Shown piece by piece: positions 1 through 4,186 of a stretch of DNA of 7,880 nucleotides. The DNA comes from Clostridia bacterium (GTDB taxonomy: Bacteria; Bacillota; Clostridia; Oscillospirales; Acutalibacteraceae). Within the stretch, counting starts at the first letter, position 1, and every line of letters starts with the position of its first letter. Where the stretch lies: assembly GCA_900755995.1 (NCBI GenBank), contig CAAEIM010000192.1:1-7880 (forward strand), written 5' to 3'. The notes beneath the pieces are model-generated. The model saw only the letters and a program-made list of their open reading frames with translations. It was not told where the DNA came from and searched no databases. The translations under genes and the position numbers were made by a program.

Positions 1-409
1 CCATTGGCTCTTCTATAAGTACAACGGGGGATTTTGCCCCTGCCTGAACAGCCGACTCCTCAACCGCTCTGCGCTCAACCTCGGTTACTCCGGCAGGCAT
101 ACAGATTACAACCTCGGGTTTGCCGAAAATTGCAGGCTTTACCGACTTTTTTATAAAGTAGCGGAGCATTTTTGCTGTGATTTTATAATCTGCAATCACA
201 CCATCCTTTAGCGGTCTTACCACGCTTATGGAGTCGGGCGCTCTGCCTATCATCTCCTTTGCCTGCCTGCCCACTGCAATTACGCTGTCGGTGCGTATAT
301 CAAGTGCCACAACGGACGGCTCACGCAGAATTATCCCCTTGCCCCTGAGGTAAACAAGGGTATTTGCCGTGCCGAGGTCTATTCCGATTTTTCCTGATAA
401 AGAAAACAT
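1..409 (-). CDS. mreB: Rod shape-determining protein MreB (N-terminal part, cut by window edge)
   Basis: Reading leftward from the ATG at 409-407 gives 136 complete codons with no stop before the window edge, so this is the N-terminal 40% or so of a family that is usually about 340 residues long. It starts MFSLSGKIGIDLGTANTLVY; the IDLGTANTLVY stretch (residues 10-20) is the actin-fold phosphate-1 loop of MreB/Mbl. ILREPSVVAL (27-36) and the segment PAGVTEVERRAVEESAVQAG (about 105-124) are further family hallmarks. MreB polymerises on the inner membrane face with ATP and guides lateral cell-wall synthesis. The start is supported by an AGGAG ribosome binding site 8 bases upstream. Firmicutes often carry the paralogues Mbl and MreBH, which this fragment cannot exclude. 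What follows (often mreC-mreD or flagellar genes) is out of view. Confidence 0.93.
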   Translation of the reverse strand, partial: MFSLSGKIGIDLGTANTLVYLRGKGIILREPSVVALDIRTDSVIAVGRQAKEMIGRAPDSISVVRPLKDGVIADYKITAKMLRYFIKKSVKPAIFGKPEVVICMPAGVTEVERRAVEESAVQAGAKSPVVLIEEPM

Positions 410-417
410 TTTAACAG

Positions 418-422
418 CTCCT
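418..422 (-). promoter_or_regulatory. Ribosome binding site of mreB
   Basis: On the minus strand this reads AGGAG, 8 bases before the ATG at 409. It fixes the mreB start. Confidence 0.8.
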
Positions 423-448
423 AACCCTGCCCTGTCAGCAGGAAATAT

Positions 449-477
449 ATTATACTTTTTATGAGGTTTTTATTCAA
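449..477 (-). promoter_or_regulatory. Sigma-A type promoter of mreB
   Basis: On the minus strand a -35 box TTGAAT (477-472) is followed after exactly 17 bases by a perfect -10 box TATAAT (454-449). Transcription would start near 442, giving a leader of about 33 bases. It lies just downstream of the terminator of the dockerin gene, so mreB appears to be transcribed on its own rather than by read-through. Confidence 0.75.
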
Positions 478-493
478 CATTATATTGTCGAAT

Positions 494-530
494 AAAAAAT
501 CCCCTGCATTACAAATTTGCAACGCAGAGG
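494..530 (-). terminator. Intrinsic terminator of the dockerin gene
   Basis: Read leftward, CCTCTGCGTT (530-521) pairs with AATGCAGGGG (510-501) across a 10-base loop. Two of the ten pairs are G-U wobbles, which form only in the minus-strand RNA; the same positions are mismatches on the plus strand. A run of six T (minus strand) follows at 499-494. This gives the direction and places the end of the leftward dockerin transcript about 170-200 bases after its stop codon. Confidence 0.8.
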
Positions 531-568
531 ACTGTTAAAAATATGCAGTTTTAATTATCTTTTAGGAA

Positions 569-676
569 GCACTGATTAAACCGTTTGTATATTGCGCCGT
601 TAGATTTTTGGGGCAGAACTGCGAAAAATTTGCAAGCAAGATATGCAAACAGCTTTCTGCGTGGTTTATTCAGCGG
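569..676. repeat. Imperfect inverted repeat in the 3' untranslated region of the dockerin gene
   Basis: GCACTGATTAAACC (569-582) and GGTTTATTCAGCGG (663-676) are inverted copies with 11 of 14 positions matching. They enclose about 80 bases that hold no open frame of note, and a smaller TTTGCA/TGCAAA pair lies inside (near 629-648). The arrangement resembles a decayed miniature inverted-repeat element, or a long-range fold of the messenger's 3' end. No target-site duplication was recognised, so the mobile-element reading is weak. Confidence 0.3.
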
Positions 677-697
677 TTTTTCACAATAAAATAAGAG

Positions 698-1585
698 TTA
701 ATCTGCAATAGCGTTCTGCAAAGCGGTAACATCACGCACATCACGCCTTTTGTCACGGTTTACATCAGCATAAAAAATCTGCAATGAATCAAGCTTTTGA
801 GTGCCTGCAAGGTAGAGCTGCAAGGCTGTAACGTCGTTTACATTTACTGTGCCTTTTAAATCAATATTACCAAAATTCAAAGCAGGAACACAATTTCCCG
901 ATGTGCCGCCGCCTCCGCCTGAATGTGAATAGCCGCCTACACTTACCTGATATGAAAAATCAGTACAAAAATCACACATATCGCTCACATTGGTTGAAAT
1001 ATAAATTTCCACACAACCGTCTTTATCCGGCACAACACCGGTTACAACTGCGCCGCTCTGAAAATACATGGCGGAATTATAATACTCACTGCCTGATATT
1101 TCTTCATATTTAAATTTAAAGTCGTGATAATATCCTTCAATAAGAGGAGCTTGCTGAGTATGGCTGCCGTCCTCATTGAAATAACTCGGATCGACCTCAG
1201 AAAGCTTAACTCTTACCTTTACATAATCTCCCGCTGTGTTGGCAAAGGAATAACTCGGATATGTATTGCCGCTTTTTCCGTTGTCCATACTCAAATAGCG
1301 GGTATAAAGCTCGGTTGACGGTATCTGCACAATCTTGCGATTATTAATACAGTCTGCAAAATTCACACTGTACTCTTTCTCGGTATTTCCTCCAATAAAC
1401 ACCACCCCATTTTTCGAGTCAGGTGAAACATTGTAGGTATAAACAACGAGTCTGTTTTTATTTACCCTTGTGGTCTCGCTTAAAACCTCTACCGCCTTGT
1501 TCTGCTTGATTCCGGCAGCATTTGCTCCAACCACAGAGCCGGCTGCTAAAACTGCACAAAGTGCAATACTAAATATCTTTTTCAT
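698..1585 (-). CDS. Secreted dockerin-domain protein of unknown activity
   Basis: This 295-residue protein begins with a classical signal peptide: MKK, a hydrophobic core (about 4-20), and an ANA site that predicts cleavage after residue 23. Residues about 30-215 form one region, rich in Tyr, Ser, Asn and Val, that I do not recognise; it looks like a beta-rich extracellular domain and has Cys79, Cys191, Cys204 and Cys207. A Gly/Ser linker (about 222-230) leads to a C-terminal dockerin (about 239-295) with two repeats ending in DVTALQ. The second calcium loop, DVNRDKRRDVRD, has Asp/Asn at positions 1, 3, 5, 9 and 12; the first, NIDLKGTVNVND, has Lys at position 5 and may bind calcium poorly. 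Dockerins attach proteins to cohesin scaffoldins (cellulosome or amylosome) outside the cell. The start is supported by AAGGAG 5 bases upstream. No catalytic domain was seen. Confidence 0.88.
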   Translation of the reverse strand: MKKIFSIALCAVLAAGSVVGANAAGIKQNKAVEVLSETTRVNKNRLVVYTYNVSPDSKNGVVFIGGNTEKEYSVNFADCINNRKIVQIPSTELYTRYLSMDNGKSGNTYPSYSFANTAGDYVKVRVKLSEVDPSYFNEDGSHTQQAPLIEGYYHDFKFKYEEISGSEYYNSAMYFQSGAVVTGVVPDKDGCVEIYISTNVSDMCDFCTDFSYQVSVGGYSHSGGGGGTSGNCVPALNFGNIDLKGTVNVNDVTALQLYLAGTQKLDSLQIFYADVNRDKRRDVRDVTALQNAIAD

Positions 1586-1590
1586 AACTT

Positions 1591-1596
1591 CTCCTT
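1591..1596 (-). promoter_or_regulatory. Ribosome binding site of the dockerin gene
   Basis: On the minus strand this reads AAGGAG, 5 bases before the ATG at 1585. It supports the start that begins the signal peptide. Confidence 0.75.
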
Positions 1597-1643
1597 AATC
1601 TTACTGCTAACCGAATCAGCAGCAATTTATTATATATAGTTGT

Positions 1644-1672
1644 ATTATATAATATTGCAGAAAATAATTCCA
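1644..1672 (-). promoter_or_regulatory. Possible promoter of the dockerin gene
   Basis: On the minus strand a perfect TATAAT (1649-1644) lies 17 bases after TGGAAT (1672-1667), a weak -35 box. A second TATAAT occurs 15 bases further downstream (1634-1629) without a clear -35. The region is very AT-rich, so the exact promoter is uncertain. Confidence 0.4.
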
Positions 1673-1678
1673 TAACAG

Positions 1679-1749
1679 AAAAAGCCGAATTTTCTGAGGC
1701 TGCATAGTAAAAATACGGCACTTTGTACATATCAAGGCTTTTTCGGCTT
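1679..1749. repeat. Interrupted palindrome between divergent genes
   Basis: AAAAAGCC (1679-1686) is complementary to GGCTTTTT (1736-1743), and the overlapping AAGCCGAA (1682-1689) is complementary to TTCGGCTT (1742-1749). The gap is about 50 bases. It sits between the two divergent promoters, upstream of both predicted transcription starts, so it is unlikely to act as a terminator for either gene. It could be an operator-like site or a relic of a lost gene's terminator. Confidence 0.35.
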
Positions 1750-1776
1750 GTTATACTGCCTTTTTTGTGATATTAT
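1748..1776 (+). promoter_or_regulatory. Extended -10 promoter of rlmA
   Basis: TTGTTA (1748-1753), a 17-base spacer, then TATTAT (1771-1776) preceded by TGA, which makes an extended -10 (TGnTATnnT type). Transcription would start near 1783, only about 16 bases before the ATG at 1799, leaving room for little more than the ribosome binding site. The open frame could be read back to a TTG at 1748, but that codon is the -35 box itself. Confidence 0.65.
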
Positions 1777-1798
1777 CTTTAAGAAAGGCGGTATAATT

Positions 1799-2614
1799 AT
1801 GTTGAATTTCTGCTGTCCTGTTTGTAAAAATGAGCTTTTGCTTGACGGGCGTACTTATAAATGTAAGAATAATCATTGCTTTGACTGCGCAAAGCAGGGA
1901 TATGTAAATCTTTTGCAGAGCAATAAATCAAAAAATAAGCGGCACGGTGACGACAAACTGATGATAGAGGCTCGCACAAGGTTTTTGGATACAGACTCGT
2001 ACAAGCCGCTGTGTGAGTTAATCTGCGAGCTTTTGCAAAAATACACTCCTCAAAATCCCTCTGTGCTTGATGCAGGCTGTGGCGACTGCTATTACACCGA
2101 AAAAATTGAAAAGGCGCTTGCCGAAAAAAGTGCCGATATTGTCGGCGTGGATATTTCAAAATTCGCCCTGATTGCAGCGGCAAAGCGGAGCAAAAACATT
2201 CGTCTGGCGGTTGCGAGTGTGTTTTCAATTCCCGTTGCAGATTTATCCTGCGATGCTGTGCTCAATGTTTTCTCCCCGTTTGCGCCGGAGGAATACAAAA
2301 GAATTCTGAAAAAGGGCGGAGTTCTTTTGCGGGTTGTTCCGCTTGAAAACCACCTTTTTTCACTCAAAAAAGCTATATATGATAAACCGCTTAAAAATCC
2401 CGAGGAAAGCACCGAAATAGACGGATTCACCCTCTGTGAAAGCCGAGAGTTAAAATACAGCCTTACCCTTAACAGCAAGGCAGAAATTGACAGTCTTTTT
2501 AAGATGACTCCGTACTACTACAAAACCTCCCGCACCGACCAGCTAAAGGCTGAAAGACTGGACTGCTTAACTACTGAAATTGAATTTAATGTACTTGTTT
2601 ATAAGAAAGCTTGA
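1799..2614 (+). CDS. rlmA: 23S rRNA (guanine-N1)-methyltransferase, RlmA family
   Basis: The 271-residue product matches the RlmA family (E. coli RlmA is 269) along its whole length. An N-terminal zinc site is visible as Cys6-Pro-Val-Cys9 with Cys22 and His26, followed by QGYVNLL (33-39) and the ARTRFLDTDSYKPL segment (58-71). The SAM-binding motif I is VLDAGCGDCYY (89-99), with GVDIS (116-120) as the acidic-loop motif, then a NVFSPFAPEE stretch (156-165). The enzyme uses SAM to methylate N1 of a guanine in helix 35 of 23S rRNA, G745 for the RlmA-I type and G748 for the RlmA-II/TlrB type; the type cannot be told here. I chose the ATG at 1799 over an upstream TTG (1748) because it has an AAAGG site 10 bases before it, gives the family's normal N-terminus, and lies downstream of the promoter. 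It is monocistronic, and no clear terminator follows it. Confidence 0.9.
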   Translation: MLNFCCPVCKNELLLDGRTYKCKNNHCFDCAKQGYVNLLQSNKSKNKRHGDDKLMIEARTRFLDTDSYKPLCELICELLQKYTPQNPSVLDAGCGDCYYTEKIEKALAEKSADIVGVDISKFALIAAAKRSKNIRLAVASVFSIPVADLSCDAVLNVFSPFAPEEYKRILKKGGVLLRVVPLENHLFSLKKAIYDKPLKNPEESTEIDGFTLCESRELKYSLTLNSKAEIDSLFKMTPYYYKTSRTDQLKAERLDCLTTEIEFNVLVYKKA

Positions 2615-2719
2615 TTTTGCGATAAATACCGGGATTTTTAAAAAATATTTTTTGATTTTGTTTGTTAGCATTTGCGAGTATAAAAGAGAATACAGCCGGA
2701 TTTAAAAGTTTGCTTAATG

Positions 2720-2775
2720 GTAAATTAAAATTTTTTCAAAATAGTGTTGACAACGCTGAATAAATGTATTATAAT
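2720..2775 (+). promoter_or_regulatory. Consensus promoter of rplM-rpsI with AT-rich upstream tract
   Basis: TTGACA (2747-2752), a 17-base spacer and TATAAT (2770-2775) match the sigma-A consensus at all 12 positions. The upstream bases (about 2720-2745) are runs of A and T resembling an UP element. Transcription would begin near 2782, about 28 bases before the rplM ATG. That leaves no room for the roughly 50-base L13 autoregulatory leader known from Bacillales and Lactobacillales. Confidence 0.9.
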
Positions 2776-2796
2776 TCAAAGGCACAAGAAAATTAC

Positions 2797-2802
2797 AGGA
2801 GG
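2797..2802 (+). promoter_or_regulatory. Ribosome binding site of rplM
   Basis: A perfect AGGAGG lies 7 bases before the ATG at 2810. It rejects an upstream GTG at 2744, which lies just ahead of the -35 box. Confidence 0.9.
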
Positions 2803-2809
2803 ATTAGTT

Positions 2810-3238
2810 ATGTCAACATATTTAGCTAAGAAAAGCGAAATTGAACGCAGCTGGTATGTAATTGATGCAGCAGGCAAGCCCCTCGGACGAGTTGCAGCTC
2901 AGGCAGCAGTTCTTTTAAGAGGCAAGCACAAGGCAACATTTACACCTAACGTAGATTGCGGCGACCACGTAATCATCATCAACTGCAAGGACGCTGTATT
3001 AACAGGCAACAAGCTCACTCAGAAGAAGTGGCAGCGTCACACAGGCTATATCGGTCATCTCAAAGAAACAAGATACGACACTCTTATGGCTACAAAGCCT
3101 ACAAAGGCTATGGAGCTTGCAGTTAAGGGTATGCTTCCAAAGAACACTCTCGGCAGAGACGCTTTGCTCAGACTCAGACTCTTTGAGGGTGCAGAACACA
3201 ATCATCAGGCTCAGAAGCCCGAAATGATTGAAGCTTAA
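2810..3238 (+). CDS. rplM: Large-subunit ribosomal protein L13 (uL13)
   Basis: The product is 142 residues, the normal length for bacterial L13. Recognisable family segments are SWYVIDAAGKPLGRVA near the N-terminus (about 14-29), FTPNVDCGDHVIIINC (about 44-59), the KKWQRHTGYIG segment (about 72-82) and GMLPKNTLGRDALLRLRLFEG (about 105-125). L13 binds 23S rRNA early in assembly of the 50S subunit. Its gene is followed after 19 bases by rpsI, the near-universal bacterial pairing, and both are probably made from one messenger driven by the promoter at 2747-2775. Codon choice (many ACA, AAG, CTC, GGC) is that of a highly expressed gene and matches rpsI. There is nothing odd in the coding sequence. 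Confidence 0.97.
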   Translation: MSTYLAKKSEIERSWYVIDAAGKPLGRVAAQAAVLLRGKHKATFTPNVDCGDHVIIINCKDAVLTGNKLTQKKWQRHTGYIGHLKETRYDTLMATKPTKAMELAVKGMLPKNTLGRDALLRLRLFEGAEHNHQAQKPEMIEA

Positions 3239-3241
3239 AAG

Positions 3242-3248
3242 AAGGAGG
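3242..3248 (+). promoter_or_regulatory. Ribosome binding site of rpsI
   Basis: AAGGAGG lies 9 bases before the ATG at 3258, in the rplM-rpsI gap. It shows that the frame should not be extended back to the TTG at 3228 inside rplM. Confidence 0.88.
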
Positions 3249-3257
3249 CAATATATA

Positions 3258-3659
3258 ATGTACGATAAGACACCTTATTTTTACGGCACAGGCAGAAGAA
3301 AAAGCTCTGTTGCAAGAGTAAGACTTTACCAGGGTACAGGCAAAATCACAATCAACGATCGTGACATCGACGATTATTTTGGTCTTGAAACACTCAAGCT
3401 CATCGTTAGACAGCCTCTCGCCTTAACAGAAACAGACCAGAAGTTTGACATCGTTTGCAGAGTATCAGGCGGCGGCGTTACAGGTCAGGCAGGTGCAATC
3501 CGTCACGGTATTTCAAGAGCACTTCTTCAGTATGATTCGGAGAACCTCCGTGCAACACTTAAGAAGGCAGGCTTCTTAACTCGTGACCCGAGAATGAAAG
3601 AGCGTAAGAAATACGGTCTTAAAGCTGCTCGTAGAGCACCACAGTTCTCAAAGAGATAA
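3258..3659 (+). CDS. rpsI: Small-subunit ribosomal protein S9 (uS9)
   Basis: The 133-residue product carries YGTGRRKSSVARVRLYQGTG (about 9-28), the VSGGGVTGQAGAIRHGISRAL region (about 69-89), and the invariant C-terminal tail ending RRAPQFSKR. In the ribosome that basic tail reaches the 30S P site, where its final arginine contacts the tRNA anticodon stem. It is the second gene of the rplM-rpsI operon. The gene is complete and apparently intact. Its last six codons plus stop (the core ACAGTTCTCAAAGAGATAAT, 3641-3660) recur downstream at 3791 and, in shortened form, at 3918. This means the 3' end has been a site of duplication or of site-specific integration without harm to the coding sequence. 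Confidence 0.97.
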   Translation: MYDKTPYFYGTGRRKSSVARVRLYQGTGKITINDRDIDDYFGLETLKLIVRQPLALTETDQKFDIVCRVSGGGVTGQAGAIRHGISRALLQYDSENLRATLKKAGFLTRDPRMKERKKYGLKAARRAPQFSKR

Positions 3660-3660
3660 T
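3641..3660 (+). repeat. rpsI 3'-end repeat, copy 1 (in the gene)
   Basis: The 20-mer ACAGTTCTCAAAGAGATAAT is the native end of rpsI, with its TAA stop at 3657-3659. The sequence from 3647 to 3697 (51 bases, including most of the terminator hairpin) is repeated exactly at 3918-3968. Confidence 0.95.
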
Positions 3661-3675
3661 CTATTTATCGCTTTC

Positions 3676-3713
3676 AACAGCCTTTGTGTTTTGCACAGGG
3701 GCTGTTTATTTTC
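3676..3713 (+). terminator. Intrinsic terminator 1 of the rplM-rpsI operon
   Basis: Bases 3676-3688 (AACAGCCTTTGTG) pair continuously with 3694-3706 (CACAGGGGCTGTT). This is a 13-pair stem, two of them U-G, with a 5-base loop and a following TTATTTT tract. It begins 16 bases after the rpsI stop codon and would end the operon transcript. Confidence 0.88.
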
Positions 3714-3725
3714 TCACTGTGGTAT

Positions 3726-3748
3726 CCTCGCAGCACAGCTGCTGTGGT
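3726..3748. repeat. GC-rich hairpin motif, copy 1
   Basis: GCAGC (3730-3734) pairs with GCTGC (3738-3742) around an ACA loop, flanked by CCTC and TGTGGT. A diverged copy lies at 3894-3916. Eighteen of 23 positions are identical, and of the five differences four form two compensatory base-pair changes (3730/3742 and 3732/3740 against their counterparts). Confidence 0.6.
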
Positions 3749-3756
3749 CGTGGCTA

Positions 3757-3779
3757 AAAATATGACACCGGCATATTTT
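3757..3779. repeat. Perfect 8-bp palindrome between rpsI-tail copies 1 and 2
   Basis: AAAATATG (3757-3764) and CATATTTT (3772-3779) are exact inverted copies around a 7-base loop. This segment is present only in the first unit of the array, not in the second. It may be a weak hairpin or a protein-binding site; there is no long T run after it. Confidence 0.45.
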
Positions 3780-3790
3780 CTTACGCCTCG

Positions 3791-3810
3791 ACAGTTCTCA
3801 AAGAGATAAT
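3791..3810 (+). repeat. rpsI 3'-end repeat, copy 2
   Basis: An exact 20-base copy of the end of rpsI lies exactly 150 bases downstream of copy 1. The bases on both sides differ from copy 1, so the identity stops sharply at the 20-mer. That is the pattern expected of a recombination core rather than of a simple long duplication. Confidence 0.95.
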
Positions 3811-3821
3811 TTGTTTGTTAC

Positions 3822-3855
3822 AAAAGCACTCCTTTATCGGGGTGCTTTTCTTTTA
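3822..3855 (+). terminator. Intrinsic terminator 2 (after rpsI-tail copy 2)
   Basis: AAAAGCACTCC (3822-3832) pairs with GGGGTGCTTTT (3839-3849), an 11-pair stem with one U-G pair and loop TTTATC, followed by CTTTT. Because the arms begin in A and end in T it could also work on the minus strand. Its sequence differs from terminators 1 and 3, although it sits in the same place relative to the repeat. Confidence 0.85.
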
Positions 3856-3893
3856 TGCGGCGTGCTGTCGAATTGTCTTTTGCTCCTGCGGGT

Positions 3894-3916
3894 CCTCACG
3901 GCACAGCCGTTGCGGT
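3894..3916. repeat. GC-rich hairpin motif, copy 2
   Basis: ACGGC (3898-3902) pairs with GCCGT (3906-3910) around the same ACA loop as copy 1 at 3726-3748, with the same CCTC and GGT flanks. The stem bases have changed in pairs while the loop is unchanged, which suggests the fold itself has been kept. Confidence 0.6.
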
Positions 3917-3917
3917 A

Positions 3918-3968
3918 CTCAAAGAGATAATCTATTTATCGCTTTCAACAGCCTTTGTGTTTTGCACA
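3918..3968 (+). repeat. rpsI 3'-end repeat, copy 3 with downstream flank
   Basis: CTCAAAGAGATAAT (3918-3931) repeats the last 14 bases of the core. The identity to copy 1 then continues without a mismatch through 3968, 51 bases in all, offset 271. After 3968 the two copies differ at three of the next eleven positions. Upstream of 3918 only scattered matches remain. Confidence 0.95.
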
Positions 3969-3981
3969 AGAGCTGTTTTTT
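3947..3981 (+). terminator. Intrinsic terminator 3 (after rpsI-tail copy 3)
   Basis: This is the counterpart of terminator 1. The same AACAGCCTTTGTG arm (3947-3959) faces CACAAGAGCTGTT (3965-3977), which leaves one C-A mismatch and replaces a U-G pair by U-A. It is followed by a better run of T (3976-3981). It would shield the MATE unit from any read-through out of rpsI. Confidence 0.82.
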
Positions 3982-4010
3982 GCAATTAAATTGTACGCAT
4001 TTTTAAAGAC

Positions 4011-4039
4011 TTGACATTTACAGAATAATATACTAAAAT
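4011..4039 (+). promoter_or_regulatory. Promoter of the MATE exporter transcript
   Basis: TTGACA (4011-4016), a 17-base spacer, then TAAAAT (4034-4039), matching 11 of 12 consensus positions. Transcription would start near 4046, leaving a 5' leader of about 141 bases before the ATG at 4187. That is long compared with the 16-33 bases predicted for mreB, rlmA and rplM in the same window. Confidence 0.85.
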
Positions 4040-4060
4040 ACATATGCTGATAAAATTTGA

Positions 4061-4161
4061 TATGGTCATCGGAGGACTAAGTGTCGTAACACTGCGCTTT
4101 ATGCGCTGTCGATAAGATGTCGAGTGAGCTCGGTTATATTTTTATATAGCCGGGCTTTTTT
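4061..4161 (+). promoter_or_regulatory. Structured attenuator leader of the MATE gene; candidate guanidine-IV (mepA) riboswitch
   Basis: What is visible: a short hairpin TGGTC/GACTA (4063-4067 with 4075-4079) presents the loop ATCGGAG. A second hairpin is built on GCGC/GCGC (4094-4097 with 4103-4106). The loop bases ATCG (4068-4071) are complementary to CGAT (4110-4113), allowing a pseudoknot. A terminator follows at once. A strong promoter upstream, a compact folded region, a terminator and then a single exporter gene make the standard layout of a transcriptional riboswitch. Established knowledge: the guanidine-IV class (mepA motif) occurs upstream of MepA-type MATE genes in Clostridia and turns them on when guanidine binds. 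Assignment to that class is inference from context and general shape; I could not compare the conserved positions. Other classes or a novel one remain possible. Confidence 0.6.
4127..4161 (+). terminator. Attenuator terminator in the MATE leader
   Basis: Bases 4127-4139 (AGCTCGGTTATAT) pair continuously with 4144-4156 (ATATAGCCGGGCT), 13 pairs including two U-G, with a TTTT loop and a run of T at 4156-4161. It ends about 26 bases before the ATG, so when formed it would stop transcription before the gene. CGAG (4121-4124) can instead pair with CTCG (4129-4132), which would break the 5' arm and could serve in antitermination. Confidence 0.85.
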
Positions 4162-4174
4162 AATTTTAAAAAAT

Positions 4175-4178
4175 GGAG
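4175..4178 (+). promoter_or_regulatory. Ribosome binding site of the MATE gene
   Basis: GGAG lies 8 bases before the ATG at 4187 and downstream of the attenuator. It selects this start over a GTG at 4124, which would put the first codons inside the terminator stem. Confidence 0.75.
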
Positions 4179-4186
4179 TGTGCAAT

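Larger units (their letters stand above)
3660..4010. other. Non-coding repeat and terminator block between rpsI and the MATE transcription unit
   Basis: No credible gene is present. An open frame at 3815-4006 runs straight through a terminator and a repeat copy, has no ribosome binding site and resembles nothing. The block consists of two and a half related units. Each starts with the rpsI end, continues with an intrinsic terminator, then a TTTT(G)CTC-rich stretch and a small GC-rich hairpin; the third unit stops after its terminator. Unit lengths are about 150 and 127 bases. On the minus strand, bases 3920-3834 stay open for 28 codons and stop within the loop of terminator 2, with no start codon or partner domain recognised. 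Confidence 0.7.

Noticed and set aside
1748..1798. Upstream TTG start for rlmA
   Set aside because: It overlaps the promoter, and the extra 17 residues precede the zinc finger that normally begins RlmA.
1797..2228. Minus-strand frame opposite rlmA, and similar frames opposite lepA and within the dockerin gene
   Set aside because: These are shadows of strongly identified genes on the other strand, without ribosome binding sites or family resemblance.
2615..2719. Terminator after rlmA
   Set aside because: Only an AT-only palindrome (A6-T-A-T6, near 2640) is present, too weak to call; read-through into the rplM region cannot be excluded.
2744..2809. Upstream GTG start for rplM
   Set aside because: The added codons cover the -35 and -10 boxes; the ATG at 2810 has a perfect AGGAGG and gives the family N-terminus.
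3834..3920. Minus-strand 28-codon frame ending in the loop of terminator 2, considered as the tail of an integrase gene
   Set aside because: It has no start, no recognisable integrase residues and is cut off at the repeat junction; noted only as part of the array.
3641..3968. CRISPR-like array
   Set aside because: There are only three repeats, the first is the coding end of rpsI, spacings are uneven (150 and about 127 bases) and spacer-size segments contain terminators. No cas genes are nearby.
3815..4006. 63-codon plus-strand open frame in the rpsI-MATE interval
   Set aside because: It runs through terminator 2, the GC hairpin, rpsI-tail copy 3 and terminator 3, has no ribosome binding site and has no recognisable sequence.
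4124..4186. Upstream GTG start for the MATE gene
   Set aside because: These codons lie in the attenuator terminator; the ATG at 4187 has its own GGAG site and the normal MATE N-terminus.
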